Source of the DNA: Lytechinus variegatus
Taxonomy: Eukaryota; Echinodermata; Echinoidea; Temnopleuroida; Toxopneustidae
Length of the DNA: 64,000 bases
Assembly (NCBI RefSeq): GCF_018143015.1
Contig: NC_054741.1
Span: forward strand, 14,693,736 to 14,757,735
Direction: 5' to 3'
Made by a program: the position numbers and the translations under genes. Shown here piece after piece: positions 47,721 through 58,531 of the stretch. The notes under the pieces were generated by a model. That model ran no database searches and was not told the origin of the DNA. It was given only the letters and a program-made list of their open reading frames with translations. Every line of letters begins with the position of its first letter. Position 1 is the stretch's first letter.

Positions 47721-48624
47721 GCTGTGTAATTCATTATAAAACGGACGCCAGAAGAAAGCAGGCACGGGGATCCATGAAGATTTTTTTTTTACTTCTCCAA
47801 ATTAACAAGAAATGACTCTGTTAGTGGTGAAAGTTATTTTTTTCAGTATTCATACTCAACCAGTGAAAATGAATACCATCATTGTAATAACCATGATTCC
47901 CCCCCCCCCCACCTCCACCTTTTTACCTAATCGCGACTTTATCTACTCTTTTCATCTTCCCTTTTAGAATTAGCATAGGCCTATAAGACGCAATACAAAC
48001 ATTGTTTTGTTTTTAAGTGATATCGCTTGTGATATCGATACTTTATAAAGCGCAACGTATCGTCTCAGATTTGCGCTTGCTTGATTCGCTGAATCATTCG
48101 CGTCACGAGCGCGTAACAAAATGAATACATTAATAAATTTGCCAAGTTGACCTTTGTCATTGCGCTGGTGTGCGTATTGTCTAATACACGTACAAAACCA
48201 CAGTTGACGAGGGAGCATCGTACGAAATTAATATTAATGGGGGCTTATTTTAGCTTCTAATGGATTAAACAAAATGGCGGTAGCTTCGGGGGCCTGCTAG
48301 CATGCCATCGCTGGGCTGGGCACGGCTGGGCACACCAAGAAAACTGTCGACACGTGTAGAGTTGCATTAAAATAAACTTTTAGTAATTTTCGTCAAGTAC
48401 TTTTTGGCATCAATTCTCAAGTTAATTTCATTGTAAAGAGATTTGCAAATTATGTTTACTAACTCATGTAAAATTTTAAAATCATTGGCATCTGTGGCTC
48501 ATTTTATTGCATTCATGCCTTTCTTTGGCGCAAATCATAATTTACATCACCGCAAAGAATACCTCCCAGCTATCATCAAAATAACCCATAAATTTGGTAT
48601 CCGATTATTTGGGAGAAGCATGGG

Positions 48625-49000
48625 CAGAAATCCCAGGGGGACACAATATCAAATGTCCCCCTGCTATTTTTTGTCTTTTATGATGGAAAGAAATACATCC
48701 TTCAAATTCGAAATAAAACATTTTAAACAAAGTATTTTGTACCGAGGTGACCTTACTTTTTTCTCAATTTTTTTCTTCTTCATTTGTGGTGATAACCATT
48801 TTTTTTTTGCTCGTCAAATTTTCCAGCTCCTGGTCCCCCTACCTTTGGGGAAAAATTTCCACCCTTGTCATGTGCGGAAATCCCAGGGGGAACGTGTCCC
48901 CCTACCATTTTGGAAAGGGGGGCATAATATAAAAAGTCCCCCCTTTTACTATGGTCTTTTATTATGGAAAAAATACATAATTCAAAATCGAAATAATACA
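48625..49000. repeat. Two-unit repeat with AATCCCAGGGGGA
   Basis: AATCCCAGGGGGACA near 48629 and AATCCCAGGGGGAACGTG near 48880 each begin a similar block: a GTCCCCCTRCYATTTT motif, then GGTCTTTTATTATGGAAA-like and ATACATMMTTCAAATCGAAAT-like motifs. The 214-codon ORF across it shows no protein-family character and I treat it as chance. Confidence 0.55.
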
Positions 49001-49683
49001 CATGGATCCTCGAATTTCAAAATATATATAAAACAGTTAGTTTTTGTTAAGAACTTGGATAGGAAAAGAAAATGCATACCGGTCTGACTATTCTCGAACT
49101 CGCATCAAGCCCTATATGCCAGTCAAAGAGTGATGACATTGATGGTATCGATGCTCATTGTCAATTTCATAACTAATCAAAATGACGAAAAAGAAAATCG
49201 CCCCTGGATACTTATAAGTAAATATTGAGTGCAGATGGTAGACCTGAACGTTCCATACCCCATAAAAACATACCTTTGTTAAACCAATTCAATTTCCCTT
49301 CTTTAATTGGAATATAAGAATATTTTCATTGTTCGCGTACTCAGTAAGAAGAATATAGTTTTCATGAGTTACGACTAATCTTTCGCCGTGAATTTTAACT
49401 ATGTTTAATCCCCCAAAATTTGTTTTTAAATACTCTATTAACGAGACTTTTATATTCCATTTTTACACAAAATTCCTGCCGTTGGAGAGGTCATCATAGG
49501 GAAGTCAAGGGGGGCGAAGCGGCGCCCCCCCCCCATTGTTCCTATTTTGGCAAAATAGGAAGGTGAGGAGAAAAATAAGAAGAAAGATAGGACGAAGAAG
49601 AATAATTGGAAAAAGAAAACTTTCAGGTCATTGTATAAAAATAAAAAATCGCTCGCGCTTTGCATTAATACACATTCTTCTCG

Positions 49684-50249
49684 CCCGGGGGGGGGACACT
49701 TACGTTGAAGAGTGGATACCATGCGCGACCAAAAAGACACGTAAAAATGATATCTTTTTCAAAACAGGGCACGTTACGTACGTAACGTGATAAGGGTGTC
49801 CAAAACACAAAAATAATGAAAAAAGGGTATCTATTTCGCTAGGAAAGTTACGTGTTTAGGGCCAAATTTGCGGCGATGATAAAATTAAATTAAGATGTTT
49901 CATAATAAAGGATGTCCTTTTTGCCCCAACACTACGTGTTAGAGTCCAATTTGCGCGAGGTGTGGAAGATGGGGTCGTACTAAACCAAATGATGTGTAAA
50001 GGTAAAACCGACGACCGAAGGACCCGTGGCATAACAATAAAATATTCCTGTCCTTGTTTAGGGGTCATTTCAGGGAATATTAGCCAAGAGTGTCGTTTTG
50101 TTTCCAATACTTCTTAAGGGTAGGTTTTCACATGCCAATACTTATTAAGGGGTGCATTTCCAGAAAATGGAAAATACGTGTCTGGGTGCTTTTCGAGACC
50201 CCTTGGTCGCGCATGGTATCCACTCGTCAATGAAAGTGGCCCCCGGGCC
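49684..50249. mobile_element. 566-bp element with ~50-bp inverted ends
   Basis: CCCGGGGGGGGGACACTTAC with GAGTGGATACCATGCGCGAC at the left is mirrored by TCGCGCATGGTATCCACTCG and AAGTGGCCCCCGGG at the right. The inside carries a CACGTTACGTACGTAACGTG palindrome near 49770 and no credible gene. A one-end relic of the same family is at 23824. It is a non-autonomous DNA element; the superfamily is open. Confidence 0.75.
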
Positions 50250-50607
50250 ATCTCGTTACTTCAAAACGTGCTTAAAACTTTTCACTTTTTAGATCGAAAT
50301 ATACAAAATCAAATCATTTATTTAGGAAGATATCTATCTTTTTCATAATTTGTAGGTTTAAATCTTTTAAAAAAAAATTAACTCACGCTTTGCGCTAGCA
50401 TTGTTTGAGATAAAATGTTTGTTCTTTATTTCAAAAGTGCTTGAAAGATCTAGTTTCATATCTGAATTAAAAAAAAACATTTCGCACTCGCATCAGTTAT
50501 ATGGTTGAGTCAGATAATATCTTGTTTATTGCTATAAGGTGAAAAGAAGATGACTTTTGGGTCGAAAAATAAAAAAAAAATCAGGATACGCTTTGCGCTT
50601 ACATCAA

Positions 50608-51192
50608 TTAAAGGAAACCAAAACCTAAGAAGAGAAGTAATCTTATTGGAAAGAGTAAAATGAGAGGAACAATTCAAAAAAAGTTTCATCAAAATCGGTT
50701 ATGAAATAAGCAAGTTATGGGAGTTTGAAACTCTTGTTGTACTTTCTATGGGCATCCTCGAATTGGCAAACGTGCTTCAAAATGGCTGATTTTGTGGACA
50801 ACTCTCCATTTGTTTTGTACACAAATTTTCAGATTTTCCTCATTATCTTTCAAATTGCATGTTGCCTCCTTCTGAGCACAACATATGTCATGGGAAAATA
50901 TAATCCACACCATATATGTCAAGGTCAGGAGGAGATATTGTGAAACATGTAAAATAAAGGGGAAAATCTGAAAATATGTGTACAAAACAAATGGAGAGTT
51001 GTCCACAAAATCAGCCATTTTCAAGCACGTTTGCCAATTTGAGGATCCACATAGTAAGTACAACAAGACTTTTTAATCGTCCATAACTTGCTTATTTCAT
51101 AACCGATTTTGATGAAACTTTTTTAAATTGTTCCTCTCATTTTACTCTTTCCAATAAGATTGTTTCTCTTCTTGGGTTTTGGTTTCCTTTAA
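50608..51192. mobile_element. 585-bp foldback element, TTAA-flanked
   Basis: The entire element is a palindrome with arms of about 270 bp: TTAAAGGAAACCAAAACC at the left is mirrored by GGTTTTGGTTTCCTTTAA. The mirrored ORFs (both containing SSNWQTC and KMADFVDNSPFVLYT) are a product of the palindrome. TTAA duplication points to piggyBac-type or Kolobok-type mobilisation. Arms differ at a modest number of positions, so it is neither brand new nor very old. Confidence 0.85.
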
Positions 51193-51510
51193 AATCTTCT
51201 TAGATAGCTACCCTGTCCTTCATTTTAAAATATGCTAATGATACCAATTTTTAGGCCGGAAATGACATATCTTCAGCACGCGCTCGAATCTAATATTGTT
51301 TAGTAAGATTCCTATGAATCTTTTTTTTTTCATGATTTGAAAAAGTGTTACGATTGTCCAGTTTTTAGGTTGGAAAATACAAAACTTTCAGCTCGCGCTT
51401 CGAGCTCGAATTAATAAATTGTTTAGATTCCTATCCTGTTCATAATGTACTAAGGATGTCCAGTAATTAGGTTGTAAAAAAAATCTTTCACCTCCTGCTT
51501 CGCGCTCGCA

Positions 51511-52090
51511 TTAAAGGGATGGTCCAGGCTGAAAATATTTCTATTAATATATACACAGAGTAGAATTTACTGAGCAAAATGCCGAAAATTTCATAAAAAT
51601 CGGAATATCGGATAACAAATTATAAAGTTATTGAAGCAATATTTTGTGAAAACAGTCGTCATGAATATTCATTAGGTGGGCTGATGATGTCCCATCCCCA
51701 CTTTGCGTTTTCTTATGTTATTACATAAAATCATTATTTTTTAATTATTTCATACTTATGTAAATAATGTCTCCCTTATATAAGTTGCTGCAATAAATAT
51801 CTAATGCACTAAATCAGTAGTCAATCAAATTTTTCTAGTTCTTGGAGGAAAACTTTTGAATAAACCTAATTTCATATAATTAAATACAAATAAACAAGTG
51901 GGGATGTGACATCATCAGCCCAAGTAATGAATATTCATGACGAATGTTTTCATAAAATATTGCTAAACTTTAAAATTCAATAACTTTGTTTTTTGTTATC
52001 CGATTTTGATGAAATTTTCGGCATTTTGCTCAGTGAAGTCTACTCTATTTATTAAGCTATAAATACTTTCAGCCCGGACCATCCCTTTAA
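51511..52090. mobile_element. 580-bp foldback element, TIR TTAAAGGGATGGTCC
   Basis: Arms of about 200-240 bp start TTAAAGGGATGGTCCAGGCT and end CCCGGACCATCCCTTTAA around an AT-rich centre. Shared internal marks are TGAATATTCAT, TGATGATGTC and GATTTTGATGAAATTTTCGG. It sits at a TTAA inside a tandem-array unit (CGCTCGCA before, TTGTTTAGATTCC after), so the empty site can be read directly. Confidence 0.88.
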
Positions 52091-52689
52091 TTGTTTAGAT
52101 TCCTATCCTGTTCACATTTTTAAGTACTATAAAAAAGAATGTCTGGTATTTATAGGTTGGAAAATCAAAAACTTTCAGCTCGCGCTTCGCGCTCGCATCA
52201 ATGGTTAATGTAGGTTCGAATCTAGTTCATGATTACACAAAAAAAGTTCAGAATGTTCAATTTCCAGGTCCCAAATTATGAAATATCAACATATTTGGGC
52301 TCGCACTTCGCGCTCGCATTATTTATTGAGGCCTTTCATCTTTAGTTAGGAATACCTCCCCTCTTCGAAATATATATGTGTGTGTGTGTGCGTGTGTTTG
52401 AGTTAGTAATTCTGTAGAACATAAAAATTGAAAACTCAATTGTGCCCCCGCCCCCCCTACCTTCAAGGAGAGATTTCCGTCCATGGCCCTTGGGGAGAAG
52501 ATATCTTTTCTAGCCATATACATGTATGTTATATAATTGACTTTACGTTCATAAAATGTGGGGGATTTGTGATGTGTCAATTTTGTTTACTCACATGGTA
52601 TTTATATCATATTACATGAAAAAGGGGCATTTTAAACAGCATTTAAAATAATGAATGTGATCCCTTAAAAAAATGCGTGCGATTGTTGT

Positions 52690-53095
52690 CGGTAAAGTGC
52701 GATTGTTGTCGGCATTGTTGGCGGAAGCCAAAAATTTAAGGGGGGACCACCACACAATTTTTTGACAAGCAAAAAAAAAAAAGTTATCAACCACAAATTA
52801 TAGGGGGGTCGCAGGAAAAAAAATGACAAGCAAACTACTAGCATACTTAATGGGACGAGTCACAACTCATGCAGGGGATGTATCCCTGCCCCCCTGACAA
52901 ATCACAACTGATCCAGGGGATGTGCCCCCCACCCTTGAGAAGCCAAATTAATAATATGTAATGTAAAAATGAAATGCAATGAAAAGACCTTTTTTTTATT
53001 GTCAATTTTTTTCTGGTAAAAAATCCGTGATTTTTGGTTGAAGAGGGGGGCAAAAAAATTTGCCCCTCTTTTGGAAAATCCTAGGTACGCCAGTG
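52690..53095. repeat. Decayed GC-run dispersed repeat
   Basis: GGCGGAAGCCAAAAATTTAA, GGGGGGACCACCAC and AGGAAAAAAAATGACAAGC match the family at 42742 and 45945. A twofold ACTCATGCAGGGGATGT-like and ACTGATCCAGGGGATGT block follows at about 52866-52925. Confidence 0.55.
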
Positions 53096-53099
53096 CTAC

Positions 53100-55750
53100 C
53101 GCCGCACTGGTGTCGTCGATGAAAAAAGAAATGAAAAGGAGAAAGGCGAATTAAAATCTTTCATTTTCTCCTCTTCTTTCCACCCTTTCTCCTTGTGTTT
53201 GTCTTTCTTTTCCTTCCTTCTCCAATCGTCATCCCATTTTCTTGGGATTTGCAGAAAATGTTTTGTGCTTGACCCATGGTTGATTACTACAACGACCAAG
53301 GTGGCTAAGTAACCATTATGAATAATATAAACATATACCGTACATTTACTATTCTTTCAACATTGGCGTAGGCTGGTTTGAGCATGAGGAGGTACACATC
53401 CTGGGGAGGTGGAACAATTATGGGGGGTGCACATCTAGGGGAAGTGGAACTGAAATTAAGAAAAATCTGTTGAAAGTAGAAGGGGTACCAAATTGTTTGA
53501 TTGCCAGTGTCGGAACTCCTCTGCCTCAGCGGGATGGTGCGCCCCAGCATGCCTAGCCTACGCCCTTGTTCAAATGTCAGTTTTCAGGGCCGTAGCAAGG
53601 AATTCTTGTGGGGAGGGGTTCTGAGTTATCATTTTAAAAAAAAAGTTAAGTTAAAGATGTAGCTAGTGTAGCTGAAGTGGCTAGCTTGGGGTAAACAAGA
53701 ATTATTATTATCATTGATAGAGTAAATATACAAATACAAGTAACTTTAGTCCCCTTTGGAAATAAGCTCTCTAGCTATATGTATGAAAATAAAAATCTGT
53801 GAAATAAGATCATACATTTATATGCAGGCCTACCTATTCAAATCTCTCTTTACTGTCTCCTTGATATTTCTCATCTACTGAGTCTTTGCATATTTTCTCT
53901 GAAATACATGCAAGAAACTTGCAATTAGTTGCAAGTCATTTGTCACATCTTCATGTCTTTCAGTTGTAATTTGAATTTGATTGCTATATACTTGCAATTT
54001 ATAGCAACAAATTGATTTAATCTGAATTGATAGAATCTGAATGGATCTATCAAGTATCAATTGCCAATGTAGGACAGATAATGCAATCTATCAAAGGTAG
54101 GTTTCTTGTAATCTCGTAAGCATTTATAACTCAAGTCAGAACATCAGGCAACTGCTTTCTGTTTTGTTACCATCAGTACATCCTTCCTGTATTAATTTAA
54201 AACCAAATTGCTTCCATTTACATGTAAACTACAGAAGACAGTCAAAATATTGTCTTGACCAATTTTCCTCATGTACAAAGTATAAATTGCTGAATTTGTC
54301 AACACTTGCTTCATCTACTTTCCAATTGTTCTCATCCCAAATGGCCTAATTCTATTTCATCTACTAACCATTTGGTCTAATTACTGCATAGCATGTTTGT
54401 CTAATTTTCAGTAAGACTATACCCCTTTTGTATAATATAAACCTGGTATAACACCATTTACCAGTGAACTGTTATGAACCAAATTTTCATTTGACAAGGT
54501 GAAAATAATAGGAAGATGAAGTGGAAATTAGACCAACTGAACATTAGACTAAATTAAAGGGGTTTAGCCTATGTGATAATAGGCTATCTGAGATTAAACC
54601 GACTGCTTGTAAACCAAGTGAACGTAAATAAATAAATAACCCCTGCTTTCCCTACCCCCGCCCCCTCCCCCACTGACACCTGGCTACGGAATTAAAGACC
54701 CGGTAAAGACAAAATGTATGATCATTAAGTACTATGATGGTAATATGATTTATTATAGGAATCATATAAATACAAAGAAAGTACTCAGTTTGACTGCAAT
54801 CATGAAAATGTCATAATTTGCTAGTTAATGTACATACCTCCATGTAGGATCATGTATGATAATTTCAAAATATATTTTTTTTGCATAGAATATATGACAC
54901 ATAGACTGCATAGAATTTTCAACAGGAATCTTATCAATTATGACAAAATTATTTGAGCATATTTTGCATCAAAATTCATACATTTCAAGTGACAATGATA
55001 ATAATTAAAAAAAACATTATGTATATAGTGGTTATCACAATTAACATTATAATTATCACAATTAACATTTACAATTATCACAAATTAAGTAACATCAATT
55101 TTATAGCGGTTATCACAAAACATGTCTCTAAGCGACATTTAGAGCTATTATTAGGTGTCATATAAACAAAATAATTTTTTCTTATTATCATGTTCAAACT
55201 TTGGAGTATGCATGGTTTCAGATGTTCAGATTGCATTTATAGGAAAATGAATGTTTAAAATAAAGTTGAATGATATTTCAGAAAGTGAAACCAAAAATGC
55301 CAACTAAATGAAAGAAGCTTCTAATTTCAGTTATATGTAGGTACATGTAGCTCTGATAAACAAATTTAATTCAACAAGTGGGTAATTCTTTCAGTGAATG
55401 TAAGAAAATAAGCAAATCCTTCTAAGATGTAGAAATACCAGTTAACTTACATTATACAAAAGAAGTATGAAATAGCAAGATACAATTAAGCAAATTCAAA
55501 GTTTGTTTAGAATACAAACAGAACATTCTTGAGACAAATTCAATGTTTTGACATAAATCAATCTTTAAATGGAACCAAGATGCTTCATTATTTTGATGGT
55601 ATCAGAAAAGTTAACTTAAGAGGGTGATCTTCCTATTTCTAAGAAAGTGAGAAGCTAAACTTAAATCTCAAATCTCAAATTACATTGTAATCAATATGCA
55701 TAAGATTATAAAATGGACCATATTCAACAAAACATCATATATATCTTTCA
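53100..55750. other. Intergenic stretch before ACP5, no gene seen
   Basis: Only short ORFs without family marks occur. About 53905-54105 carries AAACTTGCAATTAGTTGCAAG-like motifs that recall the GGGGTGTTGCAAGAA MITE, and 54330-54600 repeats GGTCTAATT/TTAGACCAA motifs. From 54700 to 55750 the DNA is very AT-rich and probably includes the ACP5 3' UTR at its right end. Confidence 0.5.
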
Positions 55751-55757
55751 ATCAAAA

Positions 55758-55780
55758 TTTATTCAAACACTTTTTTTATT
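55758..55780 (-). terminator. ACP5: ACP5 polyadenylation signals (two AATAAA)
   Basis: Two minus-strand AATAAA hexamers (TTTATT on plus at 55758-55763 and 55775-55780) lie 110-130 bp downstream of the ACP5 stop. They would make a short 3' UTR. Confidence 0.5.
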
Positions 55781-55887
55781 TAGTCTGTAACTTTGGTGTT
55801 AATGAAAATTCAAATTTTTTTCAAAAATCAACTGCTGACATAAGGAAAACACAATCAAAATAAAACCTGACCCTCAATTCAAACATT

Positions 55888-56901
55888 TTACATCTTTCGA
55901 GGTTTGATGGTTGCATGGTAAAGGCTTTTACCAGCTCTTCCGTCAGCAAATGTGAAGTCCATTCCAGAAGTTGTTGCTTCCATGTACGCAAACCCTCCAA
56001 GGCTAGACTCATCAGCATAATGGAACTTCACCCAGTTTTCTGGCACATCCTTCTTGTGAGCCACTGAAGGATCAACCTCGTGTGCTGATCCAATCACAAA
56101 GTATTCTACAGACGAGTTGTCTTCCCTGATATGTTGCAGGTTGTGATCATGACCGCTGAAGTAAGCATTCACGTTGTACTTGATCAGCAGCGGGCGAAGA
56201 CGGTCGACAAGCAACTCTGTTGGTCCATGCTCTGCAATTGACCACACAGGGTAATGCCCTGCAACAATGACATAGGTGTCGTTCATAGTAGCCTTCAACT
56301 GATCCTCAATCCAGGAAAACTGCTTTTCAACAAGGAAGAGGTCTTTGGGCTTTGTTGGTTGCTGCAGGACATTGGAGTCATCCGTGGTGCCAGACAGCGA
56401 GACAGTGTCAATCATGATGAAAGAAACCATTTCTTGTGTCGAAGGGATCTGATAGCGCACCAGGTAATATAAGGACGGAAAGTTCCATCTCTTGGACACA
56501 TTGGAGTAAAGTATCTGAGCCGTAACATTGCCATGCCAGTCATGGTTCCCCGCCACCACGTACCATGGAACCTGAAGGGAATCTGCTGTGAAGACATTTT
56601 CAAATGTTTCATTGAATCGAGGATCGGTAACGCTCTGAACTCCATCATAGTAGAAGTTGTCTCCAAGAGCAAGGACAAACTGGGTTGCATAATTCGATGC
56701 GAGGTCTCCCATCTGTTTGGCAACATACTCCTCGCAGGTCGTATAGAATGGATAATTTGGCTGCCCGCCCCAGTCAGCGAGTACCATGAAATTTAATGAA
56801 TTCTTTTGACCCAGGTATGCTGAGTAAGAACCTTGTAGAGATACTAAAACAAACAAAATGCATGATGTATATAATGATGCTCTCACTGTGTGAGAATCCA
56901 T
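55888..56901 (-). CDS. ACP5: Tartrate-resistant (purple) acid phosphatase type 5, single coding exon
   Basis: This enzyme hydrolyses phosphomonoesters with a di-iron centre in lysosomes or outside the cell. The 337-residue ORF (human protein 325) starts at ATG 56901-56899. The frame is open upstream to 57000 but has no other ATG there. Residues 1-27 have a hydrophobic core (YTSCILFVLVSL) and look like a signal peptide. All metal-binding motifs are present: DWGG (D43), GDNFY (D81, Y84), GNHD (N109, H110), GHYP (H196) and GHDH (H221, H223). Long blocks such as GHYPVWSIAEHGPTELL and KRWNFPS are almost as in vertebrates. NVT, NVS, NDT and NSS sequons fit a secretory protein. The coding part has no intron, unlike the multi-exon vertebrate gene. 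The frame looks intact, so I treat it as functional. Confidence 0.96.
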   Translation of the reverse strand: MDSHTVRASLYTSCILFVLVSLQGSYSAYLGQKNSLNFMVLADWGGQPNYPFYTTCEEYVAKQMGDLASNYATQFVLALGDNFYYDGVQSVTDPRFNETFENVFTADSLQVPWYVVAGNHDWHGNVTAQILYSNVSKRWNFPSLYYLVRYQIPSTQEMVSFIMIDTVSLSGTTDDSNVLQQPTKPKDLFLVEKQFSWIEDQLKATMNDTYVIVAGHYPVWSIAEHGPTELLVDRLRPLLIKYNVNAYFSGHDHNLQHIREDNSSVEYFVIGSAHEVDPSVAHKKDVPENWVKFHYADESSLGGFAYMEATTSGMDFTFADGRAGKSLYHATIKPRKM

Positions 56902-57834
56902 TTTCTCTACTGTTATTTTCAACTTTCTCAGCTCAACAGTTGTTACAAAGTTATTGATGCTTTTGATGCCTCCTTCAAAATTCAGCTGAGCTGGTCTCAC
57001 AAATCACATCTCATGCTAATTTGGACATGACCTGCTGTCTGCTAACAAGGCCGGGGACAAGGAAGTGCTAATTGCAATCCGACTTCACTACGACTTATTT
57101 TATTTAGTTAGCTTGCTGCTTAGTTGGACCTCGAGATCCCCCGATGAGTTTTATCGCCACATCAGCAACAGTCAACCAGTTCTTGATCAAAACCAAAGTC
57201 TAAGTGGTTTGGAGATGACTGACAAGTTTATTGACTACAAACAAATTTAACAAAACATGGTGAAAATGAATGATGAGCTAATTCTTGCGAGGACGCGGCG
57301 TACATGTAACACGGAAATCACACTGTTGCAATGTCACATGATCCAGGCACTTTTGATCAGGTGACCTGAGTTCGTAGTATCTGTAAATCAGGATCAAAAA
57401 GAAAAATATATATTTCCTTAAGTCATAAATTATGCCCTTAAACTCTTAATTAGATATATAAGTTAAGAAAAATATACATTCCTTGTTATTAAATTCATGA
57501 TTATAACTTTTGATATTTCCATCCGTTCAAATCTTCATTAACGACGAAAACTATTTGGTAAATTAATCATCTACAGCTGAAAAGTAGCTATCCCGCGCGA
57601 AATTTCGTAAGCAACGTTAACCGTGCAAGCGCAGCCAACAACAGTAAAGAGACTTTGTTTTGTACAAATACAATAGGCCTACCGTATTTATACCGGAAAA
57701 AATAGCTGCCTACAGTAAAGCGCTTTTCATTATATTCAAAGGATCAAAGATCTAACTCAATGTCTCTAAAGGTTAAGTATGAAATATGCTTCTTATTTTT
57801 TTAAAAGAAAATCATAGTCATTTTAATAGATTAG

Positions 57835-57972
57835 ACAGGAATAACCGTCGTTTCTGGGATTTGTTCAACAATTTCTGACATTTTACTATAATCCCCATTC
57901 ACATTGTATTGGTGAGTGAGCCAACGCAGTTCAGCGGAACAACCAAAATACAGAGACTGAAGCTTTTGGTCT
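57835..57972 (-). repeat. 138-bp repeat, inverse partner of 43099-43233
   Basis: It shares ACAGGAATAACCGTCGTTTC, TCAACAATTTCTGACAT, GTTCAGCGGAACAACC and GAAGCTTTTGGTCT with the reverse complement of 43099-43233. It lies about 85 bp left of the DHODH palindrome. Confidence 0.75.
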
Positions 57973-58055
57973 ATTTATGGATAAGAATTGAAAATTTGAA
58001 GGATATGACCATCTTTGGCTTTGCTACTACCAATGACTACTAGCATGACTAGCTG

Positions 58056-58531
58056 AACCCAGGGGCTTACCGTGTATTTGGCCATACTCACGGGACTAGC
58101 GTGATTTATGGTCTAAATATTTCTCCAAATGAATTGTGAAAAGAGAAATTATGCACTTACCATGAAATGATGATTGTATGGATGAAGGTCTAATGAGTGG
58201 CAGTTTTCCTGACATCTGGGCACAGACTGGAACCTCAAAAAACAAAAAGTTCTCTCCTAGCTATCCCCGTTTCGATTGGCCATTTACAATTCATAACAAA
58301 AATGGCCGATCGAGACGCGGGTAGAAGTAGGAGAGAACTTTTCGTTTTTTGAGGTTCCAGTCTGTGCCCAGATGTCAGGAAAACTGCCACTCGTTAGACC
58401 TTCATAAGTTCATCCATACAATCATGGTAAGTGCATAATTTCTCTTTTCACAATTCATTTGGAGAAATATTTAGACCATAAATCACGCTAGTCCCGTGAG
58501 TATGGTCAAATACACGGTAAGCCCCTGGGTT
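58056..58531. repeat. 475-bp near-perfect palindrome at the DHODH 5' end
   Basis: The left arm 58056-58285 and right arm 58299-58531 are reverse complements apart from scattered substitutions and two short indels, with a spacer of about 13 bp (ACAATTCATAAC). The arms include CCCGTGAGTATGG, TCACAATTCATTTGGAGAAA, GTTCCAGTCTGTGCCCAGAT and ATGGCC. Each arm holds ATG followed immediately by GTAAGTGC: 58424-58426 on plus, and the mirrored site near 58164-58168 on minus. It may be a foldback element, a duplicated promoter or an assembly product of two haplotypes. Confidence 0.9.
58302..58352 (+). CDS. Upstream open reading frame in the predicted DHODH leader
   Basis: ATGGCCGATCGAGACGCGGG begins a 16-codon ORF ending in TGA in a strong initiation context (A at -3, G at +4), upstream of the predicted DHODH start. 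If the transcript begins left of it, the uORF could damp translation. The mirrored arm has a shorter version (MANRNGDS). Confidence 0.25.
   Translation: MADRDAGRSRRELFVF

Larger units (their letters stand above)
49640..52330. repeat. Degenerate tandem array, unit about 100-125 bp, motif GCTTCGCGCTCGCATTA
   Basis: The signature CTCGCGCTTCGCGCTCGCAT, or a decayed form, occurs near 49645, 50384, 50482, 50588, 51281, 51392, 51492, 52178 and 52300. It is followed in better units by TTGTTTAGATTCCTATCC and preceded by TAGGTTGGAAAATACAAAAC-like sequence. Three inserted elements interrupt the array (49684-50249, 50608-51192, 51511-52090). It has no ORF of note and probably began as an internal tandem repeat of a transposon. 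Confidence 0.75.

Noticed and set aside
48443-49087. 214-codon ORF on plus
   Set aside because: It crosses two units of a dispersed repeat and has the composition of translated AT-rich repeat DNA.
50725-51066. Pair of mirrored ORFs sharing SSNWQTC
   Set aside because: They arise from the palindromic arms of a foldback element.
56902-57000. N-terminal extension of ACP5 by 33 codons
   Set aside because: The only start there is GTG, and the ATG at 56901 directly precedes a normal signal peptide.
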